A stretch of DNA of 64,000 nt from Actinomadura fibrosa. Lineage in GTDB: Bacteria; Actinomycetota; Actinomycetes; Streptosporangiales; Streptosporangiaceae. The notes below the pieces were generated by a model. It did not search any database. It was not told the DNA's origin and saw only the letters and a program-made list of their open reading frames with translations. The stretch's first letter is position 1. Each line of letters starts with the position of its first letter. Shown here piece by piece: positions 54,516 to 62,687 of the stretch. The position numbers were made by a program, and so were the translations under genes. The DNA lies in the NCBI RefSeq assembly GCF_900659615.1, contig NZ_CAACUY010000024.1:1-64000 (forward strand), given 5' to 3'.

Positions 54516-56029
54516 CGCTCGTCCGGCAGATGCTCGACCAGGCGGCGCGCACGCCCGAGGCGGTCGCGCTCGTCGCGGGCGACGGCGCCGAGCTGACGTA
54601 TGGCGAGCTGCGGCGGCAGGTGCTCGCCGTCCGGCACGGCCTCCTCGACGCGGGCCTCGGCGCGGGCGACGGGGTGCTGTTCTCCGTCCGGCCGTCGCCG
54701 GAGTCGCTCGTCCTCGCCCTCGGAGTCGTGGCGGCGGGCGGCGTCGTCGTGTTCGCCGACCCGGGCGCCGGCCCGGAGATGTTCACCGCGCGGCTCAGGC
54801 TGGCGCGCCCGCGCTGGTCCGCCGCCGAGTCGATCCTGTACGCGGGCAGCCGCCTGCGGCCCGTCCGGGCGTACGCGCGGCGGCGCGGCCTGCTCCTCCC
54901 GAACCTCGCCGACCTGCGCGTTCCCGGCGGGGACCCGCTGCGGCACGTGCACGTCGGCCGGTGGCTGCCCGGCGTCCCGCGCGGCTCCCTCTCCTTCGCG
55001 GACCTGGCCCGCGGCCCCGCCCCCGAGCCCGAGCTCGGCGACGGCGACCCGGACGCGCCCGCCGCCGTGATCTTCACCTCGGGCACGACGGCGGACCCGC
55101 GCGCCGTCGTCCACACGCAGGGATCCCTCGCGGCCGCGCTCGGCCTGTTCCGCGCGCGGATGCCGCTCGGACCCGGCGACGTCGTCCACACCGACCAGCT
55201 GATGCTGGGCCTGCCGACGCTGATCTCGGGGGCCCGCTGGTCGATGCCGCCGCTGGCCTGCCCGCCCGCGGAGTTCGCGCGGCTGCTGCGCGAGCGCGGC
55301 GCCACCCACACCTTCTGCGTGCCCGTCCACCTCGCCGAGATCCTGGACGCCGTCCCGGAGCTGCCCGCGACCCTGCGGTACGTGCTGCTCGGCGCGGCGC
55401 CGGCACCCGCCGGGATCCTGCGCCGCGCGGTCGCCGCCGCCCCGTCCGCCGAGGTCCTGTCGGTGTACGCGATGACCGAGATCGTGCCGGTTGCCGTCGC
55501 GCGGGCCGCCGAGAAGCTGGCGCACACCGCGTCCGGCGCGGGCGGCGACCTGCTCGGCACGCCCCTGCCCGGCGTCACCGCCCGCGCCGCGGACGACGGG
55601 GAGCTCCTGCTGTCCGGCCCCAACCTGTGCTGCGGCTACCTCGGCGCCGACCCGCTCACGGAACTGCCGACCGGCGACCTCGTCCGCCTCGACGCCGGGC
55701 GCCTCGTCCTCGTCGGCCGCAAGAAGGACATGCTGATCCGCGGCAAGTTCAACCTCTACCCGGGCCTGTACGAACCGTCGATCACCGCGCTCCCCGGCGT
55801 GGACGACGCCGCGATCGTCGGCGTGCCCGACCCCGAGACGGGGGACGAGGAGGTCGTCCTCGCCGTCGTGGGCGCGGACGACCTGCCCGCACGCCTCCAC
55901 CGCACCCTGCCGGACGTCATCGACCACGACGCCCTCCCGGACCGCATCGTCGTCCTGCCGGAACTGCCCCGCTCCGGCCGCACCCGCAAACTGGACCGTG
56001 ACCTCCTCCGCGCGGAGGTCACGCGATGA
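54512..56029 (+). CDS. OleC-like AMP-dependent ligase (putative beta-lactone synthetase or acyl-CoA synthetase)
   Basis: A 505-residue ANL-superfamily enzyme. The P-loop is FTSGTTADPRAVVHTQGSLA (about 189-208), motif A5 reads VYAMTEIVPVAVARAAE, then TASGAGGDLLGTPLPGVTA. The C-terminal domain has GDLVRLDAGRLVLVGRKKDM and the catalytic Lys region RSGRTRKLDRDLL. YxxTExxPV with the following TxxGAG is the pattern of OleC beta-lactone synthetases. A plain fatty acyl-CoA ligase remains possible. The GTG overlaps the P450 stop and its own stop overlaps the reductase start (ATGA). Confidence 0.78.
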   Translation: MTLVRQMLDQAARTPEAVALVAGDGAELTYGELRRQVLAVRHGLLDAGLGAGDGVLFSVRPSPESLVLALGVVAAGGVVVFADPGAGPEMFTARLRLARPRWSAAESILYAGSRLRPVRAYARRRGLLLPNLADLRVPGGDPLRHVHVGRWLPGVPRGSLSFADLARGPAPEPELGDGDPDAPAAVIFTSGTTADPRAVVHTQGSLAAALGLFRARMPLGPGDVVHTDQLMLGLPTLISGARWSMPPLACPPAEFARLLRERGATHTFCVPVHLAEILDAVPELPATLRYVLLGAAPAPAGILRRAVAAAPSAEVLSVYAMTEIVPVAVARAAEKLAHTASGAGGDLLGTPLPGVTARAADDGELLLSGPNLCCGYLGADPLTELPTGDLVRLDAGRLVLVGRKKDMLIRGKFNLYPGLYEPSITALPGVDDAAIVGVPDPETGDEEVVLAVVGADDLPARLHRTLPDVIDHDALPDRIVVLPELPRSGRTRKLDRDLLRAEVTR

Positions 56030-56958
56030 GGATCGCGGTCACCGGCGCATCGGGCTTCGTCGGCGGCGCCGTGTGCCGCGCGCTGGCAGCGCAGGGCATC
56101 GCGACATTCGCGACAGGCCGCCGCCCCACCGTCCCCCCGGGCCACCTGGGCGGCGCCGAGTACCGGGCCTGGGACCTCACCGAAGGCCCGATCCCGGACG
56201 CGCCGCCCGTGGACGCCGCCGTCCACTGCGCGGGCAGCGTCACCGACTGGGGACCGGCGGCCACCCTGTTCACCGCGAACCTGATCGGCACCCGCAACGC
56301 CCTCGCGTCCTTCCCGGACGCCCGGTTCGTGCACCTCAGCACGGCGAGCGTGTACGACCCGTCCCGGCCGAGCGTCATGGTCACCGAGGACGAGGCGCCC
56401 GTCCGCCGCTACCTCAACGCCTACGGCGCGTCGAAGGCCGCCGCCGAGCGCGCCGTCCTCGCCGCCCGCCGCGAGACGATCATCCTGCGCCCGCACGCCG
56501 TCTACGGGCCCGGCGACACCACGCTGCTGCCGCGCGTCCTGTCCGCCGTCCGCGGCCCGCTGCTCCCCGCGGTCGGGACGGGCCGCCAACGCGTCAGCCT
56601 CACCTCGGTCGCGAACCTCGTCCAGGCGTGCCTGCTCGCCGCCACCGGACCGGTCGGCACGGGCGTCTTCAACGTCGCGGACGCCTTCCCGGTGACCATC
56701 GACGACGCGTTCCGCGCGATCCTCCGCGAGCGCGGCGTCCGGGCCCGTCCCGTCTACGCGCCGGAACGCCTCGCCCGTCCGCTCGCCGCCGTGGCCGAGG
56801 GCGCGTTCCTGCTGGCCCGCCGCCCGGAACCGCCCCGCGTGACCCGCTACGCGATCAGCCATCTGGCGGTCGAGCGGACGCTCGACATCACCGCCGCGCG
56901 CGAGGTCCTCGGCTACCGCCCGGCCGCGACCGGCTTCACCGGAGCCGCCGCCTGGTGA
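56026..56958 (+). CDS. OleD-like NAD(P)-dependent reductase (3-beta-HSD/epimerase family)
   Basis: A 310-residue extended SDR. The Rossmann loop is MRIAVTGASGFVGGAVCRAL, followed by VDAAVHCAGSVTDWGPAATL and FTANLIGTRNALASF. The catalytic Ser/Thr lies in FVHLSTASVYDPS and YxxxK in NAYGASKAAAERAV, then ILRPHAVYGPGDTT. This layout matches OleD, which reduces the 2-alkyl-3-keto acid made by OleA before OleC closes the beta-lactone. It is the last gene of the operon. Confidence 0.82.
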   Translation: MRIAVTGASGFVGGAVCRALAAQGIATFATGRRPTVPPGHLGGAEYRAWDLTEGPIPDAPPVDAAVHCAGSVTDWGPAATLFTANLIGTRNALASFPDARFVHLSTASVYDPSRPSVMVTEDEAPVRRYLNAYGASKAAAERAVLAARRETIILRPHAVYGPGDTTLLPRVLSAVRGPLLPAVGTGRQRVSLTSVANLVQACLLAATGPVGTGVFNVADAFPVTIDDAFRAILRERGVRARPVYAPERLARPLAAVAEGAFLLARRPEPPRVTRYAISHLAVERTLDITAAREVLGYRPAATGFTGAAAW

Positions 56959-56960
56959 AC

Positions 56961-56979
56961 CGTCAACGCGAGGTTGACG
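56961..56979. promoter_or_regulatory. Operator box 1 CGTCAAC-N5-GTTGACG
   Basis: A perfect 7-bp-arm inverted repeat whose right arm includes TTGACG (56974-56979), the probable -35 hexamer of the Clp-N/HTH gene promoter. Confidence 0.65.
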
Positions 56980-56988
56980 ATCGGAGCC

Positions 56989-57007
56989 CGTCAACCTATG
57001 GTTGACG
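56989..57007. promoter_or_regulatory. Operator box 2 CGTCAAC-N5-GTTGACG overlapping the -10
   Basis: A second perfect copy, 28 bp from the first, ending one base before the start codon. It contains TATGGT (56997-57002), 17 bp after the -35 in box 1, so both promoter elements lie within operators and the transcript would begin at or next to the ATG. Confidence 0.65.
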
Positions 57008-57008
57008 C

Positions 57009-57728
57009 ATGACGGAACCGACGCAGGCGTCGGGTCGGGTAAGGCTGGACGACCTGATCGACGCCATCAAGAAGGTGCACCCCGATCCCCTCGACCAGCT
57101 CGCCGACGCGGTGATCGCCGCCGACCACCTCGGCGAGGTCGCCGACCACCTCATCGGCCACTTCGTCGACCAGGCACGGCGCTCCGGCGCGTCCTGGACG
57201 GAGATCGGCACGAGCATGGGCGTCAGCAAGCAGGCCGCGCAGAAGCGGTTCGTGCCGAAGGGCCAGGCGTCCGACCTCGACCCCAACCAGGGCTTCGCGC
57301 GCTACACGCCGCGGGCGCGCAACGTCGTCACCGCGGCGCAGAACGAGGCACGCGCCGCGCGCAACGACGAGATCCGCCCCGTCCACCTCGTGCTGGGCCT
57401 GCTCAGCGAGCCCGACGCGATCGCCGGGAAGGCCATCGTCGCCCAGGGCGTGACCCTCGACGCCGTCCGCGAGGCCGCCACGGCCGCGCTGCCGCCCGCC
57501 GCCGACCACGTGCCCGACCTGATCCCCTACGGCCCGCAGGCCCGCAAGGCGCTGGAGCTCACCTTCCGCGCCGCCCTGCGCCTCGGCCACAACTACATCG
57601 GCACCGAGCACATCCTGCTCGCCCTGCTGGAGCTCGAAGACGGCACGGGCGTCCTCTCCGGTCTCGGCGTGGCCCCGGAAGCGGCCGAGGCCACCATCGC
57701 CGAGGCCCTCGCCCCCTTCAAGCCCTGA
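57009..57728 (+). CDS. Clp N-terminal-repeat protein with N-terminal HTH region
   Basis: A 239-residue protein. Residues about 40-75 (HFVDQARRSGASWTEIGTSM then GVSKQAAQKRF) form a helix-turn-helix as in actinobacterial ClpA-N-like regulators. The rest holds two Clp-N repeats: YTPRARNVVTAAQNEARAAR with VHLVLGLLSEPD, and YGPQARKALELTFRAALRLG with YIGTEHILLALLEL. There is no AAA+ ATPase. Clp-N repeats bind protease substrates or adaptors, so the protein may sense proteostasis through this domain. The start lacks a ribosome site and has a promoter directly in front, fitting leaderless translation. Autoregulation through the twin boxes is inferred. Confidence 0.8.
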   Translation: MTEPTQASGRVRLDDLIDAIKKVHPDPLDQLADAVIAADHLGEVADHLIGHFVDQARRSGASWTEIGTSMGVSKQAAQKRFVPKGQASDLDPNQGFARYTPRARNVVTAAQNEARAARNDEIRPVHLVLGLLSEPDAIAGKAIVAQGVTLDAVREAATAALPPAADHVPDLIPYGPQARKALELTFRAALRLGHNYIGTEHILLALLELEDGTGVLSGLGVAPEAAEATIAEALAPFKP

Positions 57729-57807
57729 CCGGAATGGCCCGGACCTGACGGAATCTGGCCCGTCCCCGCCTCGCGCCCCCGGGACGGGTCCGGCGATCGT
57801 AGCGGTC

Positions 57808-58458
57808 GTGAACGTGATCGAACTGCGCCGGTACGCCCTGCGCCCCGGCCGCCGGGACGACCTCGTCGAGCTGTTCGAGCGGGAGTTCATCGAGCCGCAG
57901 GAAGCGGCCGGCATGACCCCGCTCGGCCAGTTCCGCGACCTCGACGACCCCGACCGCTTCGTGTGGCTGCGCGGCTTCGACGACATGGAGACGCGCGGCA
58001 AGGCGCTCCCCGCCTTCTACGAGGGCCCGGTCTGGGCCGCCCACCGCGACCAGGCGAACGCCACCATGCTCGACTCCTCGGACGCCCGCCTCCTGCGCCC
58101 TCTCACCGCCCTCCCGGCCCTACCGGAACGCCGCCCGGTAGGCGCCGAGCCGCCGTCCGGCTTCGTCGCGGTGACCCTATGGTCGTTCGGCGCGCACCTA
58201 GCGTCCGCGGAACCCGTGATGCGCAAGGCAGTCATCCCGCAATACGGGCCCGACGCGATCGTCCTGGCCACCCTGGACGCGGAGAACAACTACCCAAGGC
58301 TCCCCATCCGCACAGGCGACGGGCACATAGCCGTAATAACAACCCACCCAGACGAAGCCGCCCACCAGGAATTCCAGACAAGAATCACCCTGCCCCCAGA
58401 CATCCCACCCCCCACGACCCTCCGCCTGGCCCCGACCCCCCGCTCCCTGATCCGCTAA
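57808..58458 (+). CDS. NIPSNAP family protein
   Basis: A 216-residue protein with an N-terminal NIPSNAP dimeric alpha/beta-barrel domain: VIELRRYALRPGRRDDLVEL, FEREFIEPQEAAGM and RFVWLRGFDDMETR, ending near residue 105. A second, weaker repeat of the fold may follow (LWSFGAHLASAEPVM). The family includes mitochondrial and bacterial proteins of unclear catalytic role. The last 150 bases use more A-ending codons (ATA, ACA) than neighbours. The start is a GTG. Confidence 0.75.
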   Translation: MNVIELRRYALRPGRRDDLVELFEREFIEPQEAAGMTPLGQFRDLDDPDRFVWLRGFDDMETRGKALPAFYEGPVWAAHRDQANATMLDSSDARLLRPLTALPALPERRPVGAEPPSGFVAVTLWSFGAHLASAEPVMRKAVIPQYGPDAIVLATLDAENNYPRLPIRTGDGHIAVITTHPDEAAHQEFQTRITLPPDIPPPTTLRLAPTPRSLIR

Positions 58459-58485
58459 ATCGGATCGCTGCGCTGAAGTAAAGAA

Positions 58486-59294
58486 GTGCGAGACCACCTA
58501 CACGGAGCAGACCTGTCCGCCGCGTTCCACACCGACATCGTCCGGCCACTGCTGGCACGACACATGCCGGACCTGCGCTACGCGGCGGCACGACTGGGCT
58601 CAGGCTCGGACGTCCTAGGCCTGGACGACGACATGAGCCGCGACCACGACTGGGGCTGCCGCCTGACCCTGCTGGTGGACGACCCCTCGGCGGTACCGGA
58701 GATCGACCGGCTGCTGGAGCGGGAACTGCCCGTCCGCTACGGGACCCACCCGGTACGGTTCCCCGTCACCTGGGACCCCACGGACACGCACAACGTCCAT
58801 GTCGCCACCGTCGCGGACTTCTGCGTGAGCCGTCTCGGCGTCGGCCCGACCGGGAAACTGACGGCCCTGGACTGGCTGTGCCTGACCGGCCAGAGCGTCC
58901 TGGAGGTGACGGCAGGCCCGGTATTCGAGGACCAGACGACATCGCTCCAGCGAGCCCGTCACACCCTGCGCCACTACCCGCCCGACATCGAACGGTACGT
59001 CCTGGCTGCCTGGTGGCGACGGATCTCCCAGTGGATGCCCCTAGCGGGACGAACCGGAGCACGCGGCGACGAAGCGGGCTCCCGCATCCTGGCCGCCCGC
59101 GCCGCCGAAGACCTCTACCGCCTGGCGTTCACGCTGGCGCAGGAATGGGCGCCGTACGCCAAGTGGCGCGGCCTAGCATCACGCACCCTCCCGTCACCGA
59201 CCCTGAGGTGAAGGCGCTACCACCGAAGGCCGGCTCACAGTGGGTAGACCACACGAACACCCTGATAGACCCGGCCCGCCGAACGTCCCTATGA
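58486..59294 (+). pseudogene. DUF4037 nucleotidyltransferase-like gene, internally deleted and frameshifted
   Basis: The first frame (58486-59211, GTG start) encodes 241 residues of a DUF4037 protein: AAFHTDIVRPLLARHMPDLR, LGSGSDVLGLDDDMSRDHDW (the nucleotidyltransferase-type GS...D/D region), LTALDWLCLTGQSVLEVTAG and APYAKWRGLAS. It then reads into TLPSPTLR and stops. The usual DUF4037 C-terminal end appears in another frame just downstream: EVKALPPKAGSQWVDHTNTL then IDPARRTSL, to a TGA at 59292-59294. Family members run to roughly 330 residues or more, so about 90 residues between the two parts are missing. This looks like a deletion with a frameshift. Confidence 0.65.
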
Positions 59295-59582
59295 ACGGTC
59301 TACGGGGACCTCGGTCACGTAAGGCTCGGCCCAGCCGAGCAGGGCGTCGGTCGATATGGCGATGAGGGCGTGGTTGAGCAAGCTGTCGAACTCGGCCTGG
59401 TCGGTGCAGGCGTTGATGTAGGCGCGAGCGTCGTCCAAGATGTGGACACCGCGGATCTTCAGCACCTCGAGCACATGTTGCGCTGTCGCTTCGGCTCGCA
59501 CCTTCTTCAGTCCCGCCACATAGCCGCGGGCGAAATGTTCGCGGCCGAAAGGGGTGGAGATACTCCGGGGTGACGAGGTCAT
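59289..59582 (-). CDS. Short Rpn-family C-terminal-domain protein, truncated paralog 1
   Basis: A 97-residue protein similar only to the C-terminal ~85 residues of the full-length gene at 60057: STPFGREHFARGYVAG, VLEVLKIRGVHILDDARAYI, NACTDQAEFDSLLNHALIAI. The N-terminal nuclease-like region is absent. The ATG at 59582 has a GGAGGAG site, so it could be translated. It is the most divergent of the three copies. Function unknown; probably a remnant of tandem duplication. Confidence 0.55.
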   Translation of the reverse strand: MTSSPRSISTPFGREHFARGYVAGLKKVRAEATAQHVLEVLKIRGVHILDDARAYINACTDQAEFDSLLNHALIAISTDALLGWAEPYVTEVPVDRS

Positions 59583-59596
59583 GCTCTCCTCCGTGA

Positions 59597-60300
59597 CGTG
59601 CCGGACGGCCGGGGCACACCGGGTGATCCCGTCCGGCGCCATGTGCCGCGGTCAGCGCGGGCGTCCTTGTCCGTGTGGTTGGTGACGTGACAGCGTTGCT
59701 CAGTCGAACAGGTCGTCGGTCGTCGTGGCGGTGAGGGCGCGGTCAAGCAAGGCGTCGAGTTCGGTCTGGTCAGTGCATGCGTTAATGCGGGAACGAACGT
59801 TGCTCGGAACGTGGACGCCGCGGGTGTTCAGCACCCGCAACACCGCTTCCGCCTTGCCTTCCGCCTTGCCTTCGGCTTGGCCGAGGGCGAAGTGTTCGCG
59901 GCCGATGGGGGTGGACGCGATCCAGGTCGGCGAGGTCACGTTGTCCTCCCATGATGCGCCGGACGGCCGGACACACCGGGTGATCCCGTCCGGCGCCATG
60001 TGCCGCGGGTAGCGCGGGCGTCCTTGTCCGTGTGGTTGGTGACGTGACGACGTTGCTCAGTCGAACAGGTCGTCGGTCGTCGTGGCGGTGAGGGCGCGGT
60101 CAAGCAAGGTGTCGAGCTGGGTCTGGTCGGTGCATGCGGTGATCCGGGAGCGGACGTCGCTTGGCACGTGGACGCCGCGGGTGTTCAGCACCCGCAACAC
60201 CGCTTCCGCCTTGCCTTTTGCCTCGCCTTCGGCTTGGCCGCGGGCGCGTTCTTCGCGGCCGAGAGGGGTGGTGGCGGTCCAGGTCGGCATGGTCATGATC
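59597..60300. repeat. Tandem duplication with a 358-bp period
   Basis: Sequence starting at CCGGACGGCC (59601) recurs at 59959, and TCGAACAG (59703) recurs at 60061, both offset by 358 bp. Identity is high from the intergenic ACACCGGGTGATCCCGTCC through the 3' coding half (CAGGTCGTCGGTCGTCGTGG and on). The unit contains the intergenic space plus the 3' end of the Rpn-like gene, so unequal exchange probably created truncated paralog 2. Confidence 0.75.
59700..59939 (-). CDS. Short Rpn-family C-terminal-domain protein, truncated paralog 2
   Basis: A 79-residue protein nearly identical to the C-terminus of the full-length gene: STPIGREHFALGQAEGKAEG, KAEAVLRVLNTRGVHVPSNV, then RSRINACTDQTELDALLDRA and LTATTTDDLFD. 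A GGGAGG site precedes the GTG at 59939. It arose from the 358-bp duplication and lacks the nuclease-like domain. Expression is plausible; a function is not evident. Confidence 0.55.
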   Translation of the reverse strand: MTSPTWIASTPIGREHFALGQAEGKAEGKAEAVLRVLNTRGVHVPSNVRSRINACTDQTELDALLDRALTATTTDDLFD

Positions 60301-60917
60301 TCCTTCATGATGTCCTGGACGGTCGGCTCGGCCGTCCTGAATGCGTGTTCAATGTACTTCGAAGCGTAACCATCCCTCAACGAGTTGAAGCCGAACAGGC
60401 ATGCTTCGGTGACCTCCCGTCGTCGCCCGTGCGTGAGCATCGCGAGTATCGCGAGGTCGGGGTTCTTCGTGGCCTGGTCGGGCTCGGTGATGGGCGGGAC
60501 CTGCTCGGGGCCGATCACGTAGGCCTGGAACTCGTAGCCGGGCAGGCTCGTGGTGAACGGTTCGGCGTACCAAGCGGCCGTGCGCGCCTCGGGGCAGATG
60601 CACAGCACTGTCACCGGGGAGCGGAGGCTCAGCCAGAGGGCGGCCGCGTAGCGGGGCAACTGGGTGCGTTTGGGGTCGCTCTTGAGTTGCTGGATCTCCA
60701 CGATGATGGCGTGTACCGGCGCGTGCGGCGGGCCGAGGGTGACCACGGTGTCGGGGCGCAGGTCGCTGGACGGACGGTCGTTGAAGTCGTTGCTGGCCAC
60801 CTGGACCAGCGTGGTCTCGGGTATGTCGACGCCTTGGAGATCGCGGAGGAGCTCCAGAGCGAACTCTGGGCGGTCGCGGAACATCTGGTTGAGGGTGTCG
60901 TGGCGGGGGGATGGCAT
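60057..60917 (-). CDS. Rpn-like (PD-(D/E)XK) putative nuclease/transposase-associated protein
   Basis: A 286-residue protein of the actinobacterial Rpn/PD-(D/E)XK-like group. The core reads SSDLRPDTVVTLGPPHAPVH then AIIVEIQQLKSDPKRTQLPR, giving D...ExQ/K-type nuclease residues, and RYAAALWLSLRSPVTVLCIC, FEFQAYVIGPEQVPPI. The C-terminus has a charged coiled region (ERARGQAEGEAKGKAEAVL) and a small helical domain. Rpn proteins are linked to recombination and recent work implicates them in phage defence, but this subgroup is uncharacterised. The two shorter genes downstream repeat its C-terminus. ATG 60917 has no strong site. Confidence 0.65.
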   Translation of the reverse strand: MPSPRHDTLNQMFRDRPEFALELLRDLQGVDIPETTLVQVASNDFNDRPSSDLRPDTVVTLGPPHAPVHAIIVEIQQLKSDPKRTQLPRYAAALWLSLRSPVTVLCICPEARTAAWYAEPFTTSLPGYEFQAYVIGPEQVPPITEPDQATKNPDLAILAMLTHGRRREVTEACLFGFNSLRDGYASKYIEHAFRTAEPTVQDIMKEIMTMPTWTATTPLGREERARGQAEGEAKGKAEAVLRVLNTRGVHVPSDVRSRITACTDQTQLDTLLDRALTATTTDDLFD

Positions 60918-60997
60918 GTGCGAAACGTTACTGCATGACTACTCTCCGGTGGGGTGGTTTTCGATTCCTTCGGATGCGAAAGTGCGGCGGGCGGGTC

Positions 60998-62521
60998 TCA
61001 GGTCAGGTGGAGGGCCAGGAAGAAGTCGACGCGGTCTTCGAGGCGTGACAGGTCGCGGCCGGTGAGGTCCTCGATGCGCTGGATGCGGTAGCGGACCGAG
61101 TTGACGTGCAGGTGGAGCTGCTCGGCGCAGCGCGTCCAGGAGCCGGAGTGCTGGAGGAAGGTCTCCAGCGTGCGGATCAGGTCGGCGTTGTGGACGTCGT
61201 CGTAGGTGCGCAGCGGGTCCAGGAGCCGGACCTTGAACATGTGTCGGACGTCGTCCGGGACGCTGGCCAGCAGCAATACGTGGGTGGCGAGTTCGTCGTG
61301 GCGGACGACGCAGACGGGGGCGGTCCGTCCGGCGGCCAGGCGGCGGGCGTAGCGGGCCTCCTCGACGGCGCCGCGGAGTTCGGCGGGGGCGACGACGTCG
61401 CTGACTCCGACGGTGAGGCCGCCTTCGGCGAAGCCCGGGGCCAGCGCATCGAGGGTCCGGCCGATCTCGTCCGCGATGTCGCGGCCGGGGTCGTCGATCT
61501 GGACGAGGGCGATCGCTTCGTCGTCGAGCAGGCCCACGACCGGGCGCGGGACGGGCATGGCCTCAGTGAGGACGGCGCGCAGCTCGCCGGGGCGGAGCGC
61601 GCCGCGTCCGGTGCCTCGGCTGGAGGCGGCCACGGCGACGAAGGCGGCGGAGGTGTCCAGGCCGATCAGTTCGAGGCGCGCGGTGGTCTCGTCGGCGGGG
61701 GCGCCGGTGACCAGCAGGCGCACGAGTTCCTGGGCGAGGCGGCCTTCGGCGCTGAGGCGGTCGTCCAGCCTCGCCCGTTCGAGGGCGACGATCGCGGCCA
61801 GTTCGGTGGTGAGGGCGCGGCGTTCGGGCGGCCATTCGGCGGCGTCGCCTTCGCAGGCGAGGAACCAGTCGGCGACGCGGGACGTGGTGTCCTCGGCGAC
61901 GGGGAAGATGGTGGTCCCGGCGTGCCGGTGGGGCAGGCGCGGGGCGGTGAGGAAGGCGCGGGCGAGCGCGGTTCCGGCGGGTGGCGGTTCGGGGCCGGCG
62001 ACGACGCGTCCGGTGGGGGTCAGGACCCAGCAGCGCATGCCGAGGTCGCGGCCGACGAGGTCGAGGACGGCGGCGAGGCCCGCGCCGGTGCCGTGCCCGG
62101 CGACGAGCCTGCGGTGCCGGTCGAGGACGGCGGTCAGGTCGGCGGCGCGGGCGCCGGACAGGTGCCGGACGACCTCTTCGGTGACGGTCGCGAACGCCAC
62201 GTCCTCGGGGACCTTGAACAGCGGGATGCGGTGCCGCGCGCACGCCTCGACGAGGTCGTCCGGGATGGTGCCGCGCGCGAGGTCCCAGGCGGCGAGGCCG
62301 GACACCCCGGCCTTGGCGAGCGCCCGGACGAACACCTCGGAGTCGGCGGGTCCGGACCGCCAGACGAGGCCCGTGAGGACGAGTTCGCGCCCGCCGAGGT
62401 AGCGGCCGGGGTCGAGCAGGTCGGTGGTGACGACCCACCTGATCACCCGGTCGAGCTCCTCCGCGCCGGTGACGAGCTCCAGCCGCAGTTCGGGCATGTC
62501 GAGCAGCGAACGCAGCTTCAT
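60998..62521 (-). CDS. pucR: PucR family transcriptional regulator of purine catabolism
   Basis: A 507-residue PucR/CdaR-type regulator. The N-terminal PucR ligand domain reads LRSLLDMPELRLELVTGAEE and RYLGGRELVLTGLVWRSG. A central GGDEF-like CdaR region contains VSDVVAPAELRGAVEEARYA. The C-terminal HTH (HTH_30) is LETFLQHSGSWTRCAEQLHL then HVNSVRYRIQRIEDLTGRDL. ATG 62521 (MKLRSL) gives the conserved start; an upstream codon at 62578 adds 19 unconserved residues. It is divergent from the urate degradation genes and should control them. Confidence 0.9.
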   Translation of the reverse strand: MKLRSLLDMPELRLELVTGAEELDRVIRWVVTTDLLDPGRYLGGRELVLTGLVWRSGPADSEVFVRALAKAGVSGLAAWDLARGTIPDDLVEACARHRIPLFKVPEDVAFATVTEEVVRHLSGARAADLTAVLDRHRRLVAGHGTGAGLAAVLDLVGRDLGMRCWVLTPTGRVVAGPEPPPAGTALARAFLTAPRLPHRHAGTTIFPVAEDTTSRVADWFLACEGDAAEWPPERRALTTELAAIVALERARLDDRLSAEGRLAQELVRLLVTGAPADETTARLELIGLDTSAAFVAVAASSRGTGRGALRPGELRAVLTEAMPVPRPVVGLLDDEAIALVQIDDPGRDIADEIGRTLDALAPGFAEGGLTVGVSDVVAPAELRGAVEEARYARRLAAGRTAPVCVVRHDELATHVLLLASVPDDVRHMFKVRLLDPLRTYDDVHNADLIRTLETFLQHSGSWTRCAEQLHLHVNSVRYRIQRIEDLTGRDLSRLEDRVDFFLALHLT

Positions 62522-62646
62522 CGTCCCAGTCTGTCCGGCGCCGGCACCGGTTCGCGCGTCCGGGGAGCCTTGGAGCAACGCACGAAAGGGTGCCGGTGAG
62601 GGGCCTCACAGTTCGGAGATCCTGTGCCTCGACCGCGGCGCGGGTA

Positions 62647-62663
62647 CCTGTATGTACTACAGG
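62647..62663. promoter_or_regulatory. 17-bp palindrome CCTGTATGTACTACAGG
   Basis: Six-base perfect arms (CCTGTA/TACAGG) in the 166-bp PucR/uraD divergent region, 25 bp before the uraD start. The position suits an operator for PucR or another purine regulator. Confidence 0.5.
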
Positions 62664-62687
62664 CGGGGAGGGAGAGGGGGACGCCGG

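Noticed and set aside
59289-60917. Insertion sequence at the repeated genes
   Set aside because: No transposase domain, terminal inverted repeats or target duplications can be seen; the 358-bp period fits tandem duplication.
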